61,328 nucleotides of DNA from Bradyrhizobium nivariense (GCF_029846715.1 NZ_JARVWW010000043.1:1-61328), one strand, 5' to 3'. Positions 1-8,523 are shown, numbered from the stretch's first letter. Notes: a model not told the origin generated them from the sequence alone. Numbers and translations are program-made.

Positions 1-1
1 G

Positions 2-124
2 CTCGAGCGCGACGGCCGGTACGGAATCTTCTTTGCCAGCTGGCAGGTCGGATCAATCGACTTGACGCGCGGCCAAACTGTCAGTGATGTGTCCGAACAG
101 GCGTCAGCTATGTCTCCGGTCTAA
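2..124 (+). CDS. C-terminal fragment of an unknown protein
   Basis: An open frame runs from the left edge to a TAA at 122-124 and gives about 40 residues. The start lies outside the window. The tail contains an aromatic stretch (GIFFASWQVG) and ends in SAMSPV. It could be the real end of an upstream gene, because it is the only frame that stays open from the edge to a point just before the intergenic repeat. I do not recognise the family. Confidence 0.4.
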   Translation, partial: LERDGRYGIFFASWQVGSIDLTRGQTVSDVSEQASAMSPV

Positions 125-290
125 ACAAAAGGCGGGCGATCCAGTATTCCGAGACGGTTGCCGTCTATTGAAAGGCCGCTGCGTACTGGATGCCCCGCCT
201 GCCGCCTTCGCTAAAGCTTCGGCGCCCCTGGACCTGAACCCCGGCGAAGCCTTGGCGTAGCCGGGTCGCGGGGCATGACGGCGGAGTAGA
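125..290. repeat. Dispersed intergenic repeat, family A, copy 1
   Basis: Read on the minus strand, about 100 bases (181-282) match 17998-18098 with only about four differences. The flanking stretch also shares the TACTGGATCG-CCGCCTT block. The element is full of short inverted repeats built on GGGGCATCCAGTA and its complement. It lies between the fragment at the left edge and the 309-575 gene. The arrangement resembles the palindromic intergenic repeats common in Bradyrhizobium; the family name is not known to me. Confidence 0.75.
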
Positions 291-308
291 TGGCGAGAGC
301 GGCGGGCC

Positions 309-575
309 TTAGCCCAAGACGTGCGGAAAGTGCTGTGCGTCCCACTCGTCAAGCCGGAACAGCACCTTACCGTATTCGAGAAGCTTGTCGTTTGGTCGAT
401 AGGGACGCGTCGAAACTTCGACGTCCGATGCTACTTCACTTGGCATCAAGTGAAAGTGCTCGTTGGTCTCACTCAGGGCAAGCAGTTCTTTGACGAGAAG
501 GTCTCGGCCTTCGGGATTGAGCCATAGCTCGAATTCACCGGCCGAATTGATGTCTAAAGTAATTCGAGCTGCCAC
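309..575 (-). CDS. Imm32-like immunity-family protein, orphan
   Basis: This 88-residue cytosolic protein has no signal peptide or membrane segment. It starts with a beta-strand-like ITLDINSAGEFELWLNPEG, followed by a helix (GRDLLVKELLALS) and the short motif EHFHLM near residue 44. That pattern of N-x-EG, L-x-x-L and H-x-HLM resembles the Imm32 immunity proteins of polymorphic toxin systems. No toxin with a recognisable domain lies beside it, so it would be an orphan or a domesticated family member. The downstream porin gene is not part of the same unit in any obvious way. The family call rests on motif memory only. Confidence 0.55.
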   Translation of the reverse strand: MAARITLDINSAGEFELWLNPEGRDLLVKELLALSETNEHFHLMPSEVASDVEVSTRPYRPNDKLLEYGKVLFRLDEWDAQHFPHVLG

Positions 576-587
576 GGTGGCCTCCCT

Positions 588-2339
588 CTAATTCTGCAAC
601 CTCACCCCCACCATCACCACCGTCCCCTGCGAGCTTGAGCCCGCCTGGTTCGAATCCAGGATGTCGTGGCGGAGCGTGCCCTTGATCCAGATGTTGCGGT
701 TGAGCTTGTAGATCAAATTGCCTTCGAGCGAGTAGGTCTTATCGTTGCGGTTCTGGCCCTGGTAGTCGTAGGTGCCGTAGGTGAACTTGCCCACTGCTGT
801 CAGCCAGCGGCGGAAATCGTGATCGACTTCGGCGGCGTAGGTGTGCACCAGCACGCCGGAGGAGCCGGGGACGGTGGTCTCGGCGATCTGCGTGTCGGTG
901 GCGAATTTCACCGTGGTCAGGCCGCTCGCGTTCCAGATCAGCGAGCCCGAGGTCAGGAAGCCGGCGAGCTGGCTGAGGCGCGGGTCGACATAATTGCGCG
1001 CGGAATAGCCGACCGAGATCTCGCCGGTGAGGATGCGCGAGAATTCGAAGGACGAGCCGACCTTGGCATAGCCGCCGTTTGAGTCGCGGAAGTAGCCGTT
1101 GCGATCAGCGGGCTGGTCGTGCACGCGGGTGTCGCCCTCGATCTCGACGAACGGCTTCAGCCCCGGCTTGAGGTCGTAGGAGAAGCGGCCGACGCCGCCA
1201 TACTGGTTCAAGTCGCGGTCGTCGTTGCTGGACACCGTGCCGTCAGTGAGCTTGGAGTTCGTGTACGCCGTGCGGTCGACGGTGGCGCCGGCCGCGACCT
1301 GGAAGCGGTTGAAGGTCTGGTCGAAGCCGAAGGTGCCGCCATAGCTGGCATAGATCGGATATTTCTGCAGGCCGGCCTGCACGTTCGGGCTGCCGGGATT
1401 GTCGGTGGCGAGCCGCAGCCGGAATTGCGAGGTCAGCTTGAGGTCGCGACTGACGTCAAAGCGGCCGTCGACATGGCCGTTGAAATCGGGGCGATCGATC
1501 TCGACCGGCGACGGCGAGGCAAAGCCGTCGATCGTCGCCGGCATGTTGTTGGTGTAGCCTGAGAACGAGCCGCGCAAATCGGCGACCAGCGCGTGGCGCT
1601 CCCAGTCGGACATCACGAGAAGGTCGGGCGCGACCACATAGGCCGGCGAGCCGACCGGCTTGTTCAAACGCGCCGGGTTGGTGTCGTAGCCGGCGGAGAG
1701 CTCGAGCCCGCCCTTGATCAGGAAGCTGCCGGCATAGTCGCCGACCGCGCCGAACGAATCCTCATCGAGCTTGAGGCGGCGGCGCAGCGGCTGGCCGGGT
1801 ACGTTGCCGGCCATCGCCGGCGGCACCGGCGTCTTGTGCGCGGTCTCGGACGGCGGCGGCGCGATGCGCGGCGGGCCGAGCGTTCGATCCGGCGTTGCCG
1901 GCGGCACCGGCGAGCCGGGACCGACCGGGCGCTTCGGCTTCGGCTGTCCGGGATAGAGCTTTGGCTGCAGCCGCTTGCGGTTGAGCGAATCGTAGCCGGA
2001 GGCGCTGGCGCCATTGGCGGCGGGCAGCCCATAGGTCGGGACCTGATTGGTCGGGGTTTGGCCTGGGCGCGCCGGCGTCTGCTGGCGCTTGCGCAAATCG
2101 GCATTGGGATCGGGCAGCGCCGGCAGCGCATCCGACGGTGCCTGCGGCACGCCCGCGGTGCGGCGCGTCGGCAGCGTGTCGGGCGAGGCGAAGCCACCGC
2201 GGTTGGGACTGAACAGGTCGGGGGTGAGACTCTGGGCTGCCACGGGGGCGCTTCCGAGGGCTGTCAGCGCAAGACACGGTAGAGCAGCGCGCAGAAAAAG
2301 CGCGCGTTTGCTCCGGCTCGTGCCTGGAGACGACCCCAC
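588..2339 (-). CDS. Outer membrane beta-barrel protein (BBP2/DUF2320-like)
   Basis: This 583-residue protein has a basic N terminus, a hydrophobic stretch and a likely AAQ signal-peptidase site near residue 36. Residues about 40-190 are a Pro-rich, low-complexity periplasmic segment. From about residue 200 the sequence alternates polar and hydrophobic residues with aromatic girdles (LELSAGYDTN, VVAPDLLVMSDWERH, KFTYGTYDYQGQN), typical of a beta barrel. The barrel resembles the putative beta-barrel porin 2 (BBP2) family, often linked to surface polysaccharide or secretion but mostly uncharacterised. It ends in RLQN rather than the usual terminal Phe. It is divergent from kdsD across about 190 bases. 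Confidence 0.75.
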   Translation of the reverse strand: MGSSPGTSRSKRALFLRAALPCLALTALGSAPVAAQSLTPDLFSPNRGGFASPDTLPTRRTAGVPQAPSDALPALPDPNADLRKRQQTPARPGQTPTNQVPTYGLPAANGASASGYDSLNRKRLQPKLYPGQPKPKRPVGPGSPVPPATPDRTLGPPRIAPPPSETAHKTPVPPAMAGNVPGQPLRRRLKLDEDSFGAVGDYAGSFLIKGGLELSAGYDTNPARLNKPVGSPAYVVAPDLLVMSDWERHALVADLRGSFSGYTNNMPATIDGFASPSPVEIDRPDFNGHVDGRFDVSRDLKLTSQFRLRLATDNPGSPNVQAGLQKYPIYASYGGTFGFDQTFNRFQVAAGATVDRTAYTNSKLTDGTVSSNDDRDLNQYGGVGRFSYDLKPGLKPFVEIEGDTRVHDQPADRNGYFRDSNGGYAKVGSSFEFSRILTGEISVGYSARNYVDPRLSQLAGFLTSGSLIWNASGLTTVKFATDTQIAETTVPGSSGVLVHTYAAEVDHDFRRWLTAVGKFTYGTYDYQGQNRNDKTYSLEGNLIYKLNRNIWIKGTLRHDILDSNQAGSSSQGTVVMVGVRLQN

Positions 2340-2530
2340 GATGAAAGAACTCCAACGAAATCAAATACTTTCGCGATAGCCTCCGCTGACCGGCGGGAAC
2401 CATCGTTAATGGAGTTAAAACAATTATGGTTAACGACCGGTTGAGGGTTGGGGCGCCCTCGTCGCCTCGAAGGCCGCGGCGTGCTAAGCAGGCGCCAACG
2501 GGCGAACGCCCCTCCTTCCTGGACCTGAAC

Positions 2531-3541
2531 ATGCCGAGTTCGAAACCGCTGATGACCGCATCATCCGGCCCCATTCCCGACAGCGTCGAATCCGCCCTCC
2601 GCACGCTGGAGACGGAGAGCGGCGGCATCAACGCGCTCGCCGCTGCGCTACGCGGCCCGTTGGGCGCGACCTTCGCCAAGACCGTCGATCTGATACGTAA
2701 CGCAAAAGGCCGCGTCATCGTCACCGGGCTCGGCAAATCGGGCCACATGGGGCGCAAGATCGCGGCGACGCTGGCCTCGACCGGCACGCCCGCCTTTTTC
2801 GTCCACACCGCCGAGGCCGCCCATGGCGACCTCGGGATGATCACCGCCGACGACGTCATCATGGCGCTGTCCTGGTCCGGCGAGCAGCCGGAGATGAAAA
2901 CGCTTGTGAACTATTCCGCGCGGTTCGCGATTCCCATGATCGCAGTGACGTCGAACGCAGCGTCCTCGCTTGGACAAGCGGCCGACATCGTGATCGAGCT
3001 GCCGAAGGCGCGCGAGGCCTGCCCGCACAATCTGGCGCCGACCACCTCGACCTTGATGCAGGCCGCGATCGGCGACGCCATCGCGATCGCGCTGCTCGAA
3101 GGCCGCGGCTTCACCGCGCTGGAGTTCGCGCATTTCCACCCCGGCGGCAAGCTCGGCGCGATGCTGAAATTCGTCCGCGACTACATGCGCACCGGCGCGG
3201 AGATCCCGGTCAAGCCGCAGGGCACCAAGATGTCGGACGCGGTGATGGAGATGTCGGCCAAGGGTTTGGGGTGCGTCTGCATCGTCAACGAGGCGAACGA
3301 GGCCGTCGGCATCATCACCGACGGGGATCTGCGCCGCCACATGGTGCGGCCCGACCTGCTGACGGCGTCGGTCGACGACATCATGACCAGGCAGCCGAAG
3401 ACCGTGCCGCCGTCGATGCTCGCCACCGAGATGATCGAGGTGCTGAACACGAGCAAGATCACGACGCTGGTCGTGACCGAGGCAGACAAGGTGGTCGGCA
3501 TCGTGCATCTGCACGATCTGCTGCGGGCGGGCGTGGCGTAA
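2531..3541 (+). CDS. kdsD: Arabinose-5-phosphate isomerase KdsD (KpsF/GutQ family)
   Basis: This enzyme interconverts D-ribulose 5-phosphate and D-arabinose 5-phosphate, the first step towards Kdo for lipopolysaccharide. An N-terminal SIS domain carries VTGLGKSGHMG and the later SWSGEQPE phosphosugar motif. It is followed by the conserved HGDLGM and HPGG motifs and by two C-terminal CBS domains, giving 336 residues, close to the family's usual 320-340. The frame is open to 2426, but the extra 35 residues are Arg/Pro-rich and unlike the family, so ATG 2531 is preferred; ATG 2552 is also possible. It appears to be monocistronic. Confidence 0.92.
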   Translation: MPSSKPLMTASSGPIPDSVESALRTLETESGGINALAAALRGPLGATFAKTVDLIRNAKGRVIVTGLGKSGHMGRKIAATLASTGTPAFFVHTAEAAHGDLGMITADDVIMALSWSGEQPEMKTLVNYSARFAIPMIAVTSNAASSLGQAADIVIELPKAREACPHNLAPTTSTLMQAAIGDAIAIALLEGRGFTALEFAHFHPGGKLGAMLKFVRDYMRTGAEIPVKPQGTKMSDAVMEMSAKGLGCVCIVNEANEAVGIITDGDLRRHMVRPDLLTASVDDIMTRQPKTVPPSMLATEMIEVLNTSKITTLVVTEADKVVGIVHLHDLLRAGVA

Positions 3542-3545
3542 GGCG

Positions 3546-3640
3546 CGCCGGCTGCCTCCGCGGAGGCAGCCTGGATTGCTTCGTCGCATCAGCGCAAAAT
3601 TGCTACGCAATTTTGTCGCGAGCTCCTCGCAATGACGAGC
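3546..3640. repeat. Hairpin-rich intergenic sequence after kdsD
   Basis: A perfect 22-base palindrome (3550-3571, GGCTGCCTCC and its complement) begins nine bases after the kdsD stop. A second hairpin at 3592-3620 pairs CAAAATTGC with GCAATTTTG. The GGATTGCTTCGTCGC...GCAATGACG frame is a short interspersed repeat, and a related fragment occurs at 4627-4665. The first hairpin may also act as the kdsD terminator, although no T-run follows it. Confidence 0.55.
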
Positions 3641-3648
3641 GGTTGGAG

Positions 3649-4200
3649 CTACGCCGGAAACCGCGCCGCCGTCTCCTCCAGCGGCAGCCGCAGCCCGTTC
3701 GCCAGATACGATACCGTGCGGTAGAAGCCGCACAGCAGCATGATCTCCAGGATCTGCGCCTCGTCGTAATGCGCTGACAGCGCGGCGAACTCGGCGTCGT
3801 CAAACGTCGCGCGGTGATGCAACGCGTCGACGGCCGCGATCAGCGACTGCTCCGCCTGCGACCAGCACGGCGACGCCGCATCGCCCCGCACGGTCGCACG
3901 CACCTCCTCCTCGTTGAGCCCCGCCGGCCCGGCGAAGATCGCGACATGCACACCCCATTCGTATTCACACTCGTTCAGCGCGCAGGTGCGGTCGATGATG
4001 ATCTCGCGCTGGCGCAGGGACAGCGGGCCGGGATCGAGCAGGCCGCCGGCGCGGAACTTGTCCCAGGCACGGGTGTGGCCCGCCATCACCCGGAACAGCA
4101 CAAGCGGCGGGGCGCCGCGCATGATGCGGTCGAACTGCCCCTGGATCTCCGGGGGATAAGGCGGGGTGAGCGGCGCAATGCGCGGCGGGGCCCGGGACAT
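3649..4200 (-). CDS. Carboxymuconolactone decarboxylase-like protein
   Basis: This 183-residue all-helical protein resembles the CMD/AhpD-like superfamily. The core reads REIIIDRTCALNECEYEWGVHVAIF, where Glu, Cys and the terminal His occupy the usual active-site helix. The AhpD-type CxxC is absent, which argues against a plain alkylhydroperoxidase. A second conserved block (DEAQILEIMLLCGFYRTVSYLANGL) closes the fold. The substrate is unknown. It diverges from the HxlR-type regulator at 4273 across 72 bases carrying two perfect palindromes, so it is very probably that regulator's target. Confidence 0.8.
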   Translation of the reverse strand: MSRAPPRIAPLTPPYPPEIQGQFDRIMRGAPPLVLFRVMAGHTRAWDKFRAGGLLDPGPLSLRQREIIIDRTCALNECEYEWGVHVAIFAGPAGLNEEEVRATVRGDAASPCWSQAEQSLIAAVDALHHRATFDDAEFAALSAHYDEAQILEIMLLCGFYRTVSYLANGLRLPLEETAARFPA

Positions 4201-4212
4201 TGGTTGTCTCCC

Positions 4213-4255
4213 TTGCTACATTTACTGTAGCGCAACGCTACATTATTTGTAGCAA
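4213..4255. promoter_or_regulatory. Double palindromic operator between the CMD gene and the regulator
   Basis: Two perfect 17-base palindromes, each GCTACA-N5-TGTAGC, lie at 4215-4231 and 4237-4253. Their centres are 22 bases apart, two helical turns. The whole block from 4213 to 4255 is itself nearly symmetric about 4234 (outer arms TTGCTACA and TGTAGCAA, inner arms TGTAGCG and CGCTACA). It sits between two divergent starts, as expected for an autoregulated divergent pair bound cooperatively by two dimers. Confidence 0.8.
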
Positions 4256-4272
4256 CATGCAAGAGGGCGACG

Positions 4273-4611
4273 ATGGCGAAACAGACCGCTTCCAGATCGC
4301 GGAGCGTCCGTGGCTCGCGTACCGGGCGGCCGATCATGGTGCTGCTCGACCTCCTGGGGCGACGCTGGAGCCTGCGGATCCTGTGGGAATTGCGCGACGC
4401 CCCCCTCACCTCGCGCGGCTTGCGCACCGCCTGCGACGAGGCCTCGCCGACGGTGCTGCAGGCGCGGCTGACCGAGCTACGTGAGGCGGGGTTCGTGGAG
4501 CTGGGCGAAGGTGGAGGTTATGGGCTGACGGCGCTGGGGCAGGAGCTGTGTGAGACATTCATGCCGCTGCACAGGTTTGCGGAGAGGTGGCGCAGCAAGC
4601 GCGGCGCCTGA
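4273..4611 (+). CDS. HxlR-type winged-helix transcriptional regulator
   Basis: This is a 112-residue single-domain regulator. The sequence LLGRRWSLRILWELRDAPLTSRGLRTAC, followed by TVLQARLTELREAGFVEL, is the winged-helix core of the HxlR/MarR-like group. The recognition helix covers roughly residues 50-70 and the wing ends at YGLTALG. No ligand-binding domain is present, and no Cys suggests a thiol switch in the helix. The start at 4273 has GAGGG just upstream. It probably binds the palindromes at 4215-4253 and represses itself and the divergent CMD-like gene. Confidence 0.82.
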   Translation: MAKQTASRSRSVRGSRTGRPIMVLLDLLGRRWSLRILWELRDAPLTSRGLRTACDEASPTVLQARLTELREAGFVELGEGGGYGLTALGQELCETFMPLHRFAERWRSKRGA

Positions 4612-4672
4612 ATGTGGCGATGCCGTCCCAACAAACTCGTCATTGCGAGTCGCAATGACGGGGAGGCAACAG
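4612..4672. repeat. Short repeat fragment between convergent genes
   Basis: The sequence at 4632-4665 (CGTCATTGCGAG...GCAATGACG) is an inverted repeat related to the block at 3572-3640. It separates the regulator gene from the convergent nfeD-like gene and may end both transcripts. Confidence 0.4.
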
Positions 4673-5116
4673 CTACGCCGCCGCCACGGTCAAGTTCGCG
4701 CCGTCCACCTGCACCACTTTCACCCGCGTCCCCGCCGGCGTATCCGGGCCGGCGACGCGCCACACCGTATCGCCGATGCGCACGGTGCCGTTGCCGTCGA
4801 TGATCGGCTTCTCCAGCGTGAACTCGCGCCCTAACAGCGCCTCGCTGCGCTTGTTGAGGAAGGGGCTTGCATTCGCATCCGGCTTCGACCGCGCGAGCCG
4901 GCGCCACACCGGCACGGCGGCAGCGGCGAACACCGCGAACATCACCAGCTGGATCTGCCAGGACATCGCGACCGCGAACGAGATCAGGCCGACCAGCAAC
5001 GCGGCGAGCCCCAGCCAGAACAGGAAGACTCCCGGCGCCAACACCTCCAGCGCCATCAGGATGAAGCCGAAGATCAGCCAGTTCCAGGTGCCGAGCGATA
5101 CGAACATGTCGGTCAT
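4673..5116 (-). CDS. NfeD-like membrane protein
   Basis: This 147-residue protein starts with two or three membrane segments (about residues 10-32 and 35-75). A soluble OB-fold domain follows, with LNKRSEALLGREFTLEKPI and GDTVWRV, the NfeD C-terminal pattern. Short NfeD proteins partner SPFH/stomatin proteins and are thought to act in membrane quality control. The partner SPFH gene lies 94 bases upstream on the same strand, supporting a two-gene operon. Confidence 0.88.
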   Translation of the reverse strand: MTDMFVSLGTWNWLIFGFILMALEVLAPGVFLFWLGLAALLVGLISFAVAMSWQIQLVMFAVFAAAAVPVWRRLARSKPDANASPFLNKRSEALLGREFTLEKPIIDGNGTVRIGDTVWRVAGPDTPAGTRVKVVQVDGANLTVAAA

Positions 5117-5210
5117 GGCACGACCTCTTTGTAGTGGCGCATGTCCTTATCGGAAAACCGGTGTCCACTTTGCACTAACGTGGCCCTCCGGGTCCGGGCA
5201 TGCACCATGA

Positions 5211-6215
5211 CTATCCCTGCCGCGGCGGCACCGCCGGCGGCGTGGGGCTGGACGACGGCACCGAGCCGCCGCGGCGCGCGGCAGCGGCCGCGGACGCTGC
5301 GCTTTCGCCGAACGTCGCCTTCGCAATCTCGCCGATGCCGGCGAGCGAGCCGAGCATGCTGGTGGCTTCGATCGGCAGCATGATGATCTTCTGGTTCGGC
5401 GAGTCCGCGAACTGGCCGAACGCCTTGATATACTTGTCGGCGATAAAATAGTTCAGCGCCGCGACGTCGCCCTTGGCGATGGCTTCACTGACCATCTGCG
5501 TCGCCTTGGCCTCGGCTTCCGCCGACCGCTCGCGTGCTTCGGCGTCGCGGAAGGCGGCCTCGCGGCGACCTTCCGCCTGGAGGATCTGGCCCTGCTTGGC
5601 ACCCTCGGCGCGCAGGATCTCGGACTGGCGTGCACCTTCAGCCTGAAGGATGTCGGCGCGTTTGACGCGCTCGGCCTTCATCTGTCGGCCCATCGCCTCG
5701 ACGAGGTCTGCCGGCGGCACGATGTCCTTGATCTCGATGCGATTGACCTTGAGGCCCCACGGCGAGACGGCGGCATCCACCACACGCAGCAGGCGCTCGT
5801 TGATTTCGTCACGGTGCGACAACACCTGGTCGAGATCCATCGAGCCCATCACCGAACGGATGTTGGTCATGGTCAGCACGGTGACGGCCTGGGTCAGATT
5901 GGAGACCTCGTAGCTCGCCTTGGCGGCGTCGAACACCTGAAAGAAGGCTACGCCGTCGACCGTCACGGTGGCGTTGTCCTTGGTGATTACCTCCTGCTCG
6001 GGAATGTCGATCACTTGCTCCATCATGTTGATCTTGCGCCCGACGCGATCGAAATAGGGCACGATCAGATTGAGCCCGGGGCTCAGCGTCTGAGTGTATT
6101 TGCCGAACCGCTCGATGGTCCAGTCATAGCCCTGCGGCACCGTCTTCACGCCGGCAACCAGCGTGACGATGACGAGCAAAACCAGAACAATCGCGAAAAT
6201 GTCGAAACCGCTCAT
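5211..6215 (-). CDS. qmcA: SPFH/Band-7 (stomatin-like) membrane protein, QmcA type
   Basis: This 334-residue protein has one N-terminal membrane segment (residues 5-24). An SPFH domain follows, with VPQGYDWTIERFGKY, the double-proline-like LSPGLNLIVPYFD, and IEIKDIVPP. A long coiled coil (about residues 170-240) carries near-perfect tandem repeats of the form ILQAEGA-x-Q-x-E, and the tail is Ser/Pro-rich. Such proteins form large ring oligomers in lipid microdomains and work with NfeD partners. It is followed by the NfeD-like gene on the same strand. Confidence 0.9.
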   Translation of the reverse strand: MSGFDIFAIVLVLLVIVTLVAGVKTVPQGYDWTIERFGKYTQTLSPGLNLIVPYFDRVGRKINMMEQVIDIPEQEVITKDNATVTVDGVAFFQVFDAAKASYEVSNLTQAVTVLTMTNIRSVMGSMDLDQVLSHRDEINERLLRVVDAAVSPWGLKVNRIEIKDIVPPADLVEAMGRQMKAERVKRADILQAEGARQSEILRAEGAKQGQILQAEGRREAAFRDAEARERSAEAEAKATQMVSEAIAKGDVAALNYFIADKYIKAFGQFADSPNQKIIMLPIEATSMLGSLAGIGEIAKATFGESAASAAAAARRGGSVPSSSPTPPAVPPRQG

Positions 6216-6290
6216 ATTTCCTCCAGGGCGGAAAAAGTTGGCGGGAAAAATCCGTTTCCCGCGCTGTCATTGGTCGGGATCACGGCCCCG

Positions 6291-6320
6291 AGGGTTCAGA
6301 AGGGTTCAGAAGGGTTCAGT
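6291..6320. repeat. Three tandem 10-base repeats
   Basis: AGGGTTCAGA occurs three times in a row with one change in the last unit (…CAGT). It lies about 76 bases upstream of the qmcA-like start. The 10-base period matches the helical repeat. It could be a slippage-prone promoter element or simple repeat noise. Confidence 0.6.
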
Positions 6321-6485
6321 GAAGGGTGCAGCGGTCGCGGATAATTTCGGCATCGGCGCGATTCTACACAAGACTTAGGGAATGGCCGCGATTATGTATT
6401 TGCGAAACGCTCTTGAAAGCGTGCAGGCGCAGGCCTATCGGCGAAAATCAACGAATCCAGCCATGCCGGCGGTCGCAGCCAAATC

Positions 6486-7460
6486 CTACTCAATGACCTC
6501 GTTCGCGGTTGCGAGCAGGCTCGGCGGAAGCGTGACGCCGATCGCCTTGGCCGTCTTCAGGTTGATCGCCAGCTCGAACTTGGTGGGATTCTGGACCGGC
6601 AGGTCGGCCGCTCGCGCCCCCTTCAGGATGCGGTCGATGTAGGAGGCGGCGCGGCGGAGCTGCTCGGCGCTGTCGGTGCTGTAGGACATCAGCCCGCCTT
6701 CGTCGACGAAGGTGCGGCTCCAGAACACCGCCGGCACGCACGCTTCGCTGATCGCCGCCAGGAGATGCGCACGGTTGGCCATGGTGAAGAAGTCCGGCAG
6801 CACCAGCAGGCCGCCGTCTTTCCGCGAGGCCAGGGCGGCGATCGAGGCCGTGTCATGGACCGGCGCGGGCTCCACCATCACATGGAGCGCGCGGCCAGCG
6901 TCCTCGATCGTGCGCAGCATCAGGGGTGCGAATGGCGCGGTGGCGGGATTGTAGACGACGAAAACACGGGACAGTTTTGGCGTGACCTGCGTCAGCATCT
7001 CCAGCCATTTGCCGGCCAGCGGGCCGTCGTAATCGGTGAAGCCGGTGATATTACCGCCGGGATGGGCGAGATTCTGGACAAAGCCCTGGCTGACAGGATC
7101 GGTGACGACGGCGAAAACGATCGGGATCGTCGTGGTGCGCCGGCGCAACTCCTCCACCGAGGGCGTGCCGACCGCAAGCAGGATATCGGGCTTGAGCGCC
7201 ACGAGTTCGTCGGCGAGTTGCGCGATCCGCGCGCGGTCGCCGCCGCCGTTACGCCAATCGATCTTGAGGCTAGCGTGCTCCTTCCAGCCATGACCGGCGA
7301 GCGCCTCGACCAGGATGGCGCTACGCGTCTGCCCGATCGCATCGTCGGCCGCAGTGACCGAGAGCACGCCGAGCCGCCGCGTCGCATTCGGCTGCTGCGC
7401 CAGCACTGAGGCTGGCAACGCCGCGGTCCCAAGAAGCGCCAGAATCTCGCGGCGGTTCAT
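6486..7460 (-). CDS. ABC transporter substrate-binding protein (ABC_sub_bind family)
   Basis: This 324-residue periplasmic protein begins MNRREILALLGTAALPASVLAQ, a signal peptide with a Tat-like double Arg. The pattern RRLGVLSV, PDILLAVGTPSVEELRR, IPIVFAVVTDPVSQGFV and HPGGNITGF is that of the ABC_sub_bind family, often described as binding aromatic or amino-acid-like ligands. No permease or ATPase is adjacent, so it is an orphan binding protein. It follows the ferrochelatase gene by 25 bases and is probably cotranscribed with it, although a functional link is not obvious. Confidence 0.82.
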   Translation of the reverse strand: MNRREILALLGTAALPASVLAQQPNATRRLGVLSVTAADDAIGQTRSAILVEALAGHGWKEHASLKIDWRNGGGDRARIAQLADELVALKPDILLAVGTPSVEELRRRTTTIPIVFAVVTDPVSQGFVQNLAHPGGNITGFTDYDGPLAGKWLEMLTQVTPKLSRVFVVYNPATAPFAPLMLRTIEDAGRALHVMVEPAPVHDTASIAALASRKDGGLLVLPDFFTMANRAHLLAAISEACVPAVFWSRTFVDEGGLMSYSTDSAEQLRRAASYIDRILKGARAADLPVQNPTKFELAINLKTAKAIGVTLPPSLLATANEVIE

Positions 7461-7485
7461 GGGGCGCTCATCAGATCCAGGCTCA

Positions 7486-8523
7486 CTATATCCAGCCCTG
7501 GAGCTCGCGCAGCACGAGCGTGCGGATCACGTCCATGCCGGGTTCGCTGTCGTTGAGGCAAGGGATCGCGGAAAACTGCTCGCCGCCATTGTGCTTGAAG
7601 ATCTCGGCATTCTCCTGCGCGATCTCCTCCAGCGTCTCCAGGCAGTCGGCAGAAAAGCCGGGCGTTACCACCGCGATGCGGCGCAAGCCCTCTTTCGCCA
7701 GACGCTCCATGGTCTTGTCGGTGTAGGGCTGGAGCCACTCGTCATTGCCGAAGCGCGACTGGAAGGTCAGCAGCAGCTTCGTCTCGTCCATCCCGAGCCG
7801 GCGGCGCAGCGCTTCGGTGGTGGCGACGCATTGGACCTGATATGGGTCGCCCTTGTCGACGTAGGATTTCGGCATGCCGTGGAAGGAGGTGACGATCAGC
7901 TCCGGCTTGAACGGCAGGCTCGCCAGATGCGTCTCGATCGAGGTGGCGAGCGCCTCGATATAGGCCACGTCCTCGTAATAAGGCGGCGTCACCCGCAGCG
8001 TCGGCTGCGCCCGCAGGCGGGCAAGCACGCGGAACACTTCGTCGCAGACCGTGGCCGAGGTCGGGGCGGAATATTGCGGATAAAGCGGCACGGCGAGGAT
8101 GCGCTCGCACCCCTGCGCGATCAGTGCATCGATGCCCGACCTGATCGAGGGATTGCCGTAGCGCATCGCCCAATCCACCACGACGTGGTCCCGGTCCGAC
8201 AATGCGGCCGCGAGCTTGTCGCTCTGCGACCGCGTAATGGTCTTCAGCGGCGACTCGTTCTTCTCGTTGTTCCAGATCTTCCGGTAGTCGAGCGCCTTGG
8301 TGCGGGGACGGCTGCGCAGGATGATGCCGTTGAGCACCAGCTGCCAGATCAGGCCCTGGTCCTCGATGACGCGGGCGTCCGAGAGGAACTCCTTGAGATA
8401 GACCCGCACGCCGGGCGCATCGGCCGTATCGGGCGTGCCGAGATTGATCAGGAGCACGCCGACGCGCGGCAGACCGGGTTGTACGGCTGGCTTCGCGGCC
8501 TGGATCGGGAGAACCGTCGTCAT
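7486..8523 (-). CDS. hemH: Ferrochelatase
   Basis: This enzyme inserts Fe2+ into protoporphyrin IX, the last step of haem synthesis. The 345-residue protein has the N-terminal VGVLLINLGTPDT, the metal/porphyrin-site His in SFHGMP (mid-protein), and TPGFSADCLETLEEI near the C terminus. All are ferrochelatase signatures, and the length fits the family. An in-frame ATG at 8559 would add 12 unconserved residues; ATG 8523 is preferred. No Irr- or Fur-type box was recognised in the short gap to the divergent MAPEG gene. Confidence 0.95.
   Translation of the reverse strand: MTTVLPIQAAKPAVQPGLPRVGVLLINLGTPDTADAPGVRVYLKEFLSDARVIEDQGLIWQLVLNGIILRSRPRTKALDYRKIWNNEKNESPLKTITRSQSDKLAAALSDRDHVVVDWAMRYGNPSIRSGIDALIAQGCERILAVPLYPQYSAPTSATVCDEVFRVLARLRAQPTLRVTPPYYEDVAYIEALATSIETHLASLPFKPELIVTSFHGMPKSYVDKGDPYQVQCVATTEALRRRLGMDETKLLLTFQSRFGNDEWLQPYTDKTMERLAKEGLRRIAVVTPGFSADCLETLEEIAQENAEIFKHNGGEQFSAIPCLNDSEPGMDVIRTLVLRELQGWI

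Noticed and set aside
2395..2440. TTAA pairs resembling CtrA sites between the porin and kdsD
   Set aside because: Spacings are five and eleven bases, not the seven of the CtrA consensus TTAA-N7-TTAA.
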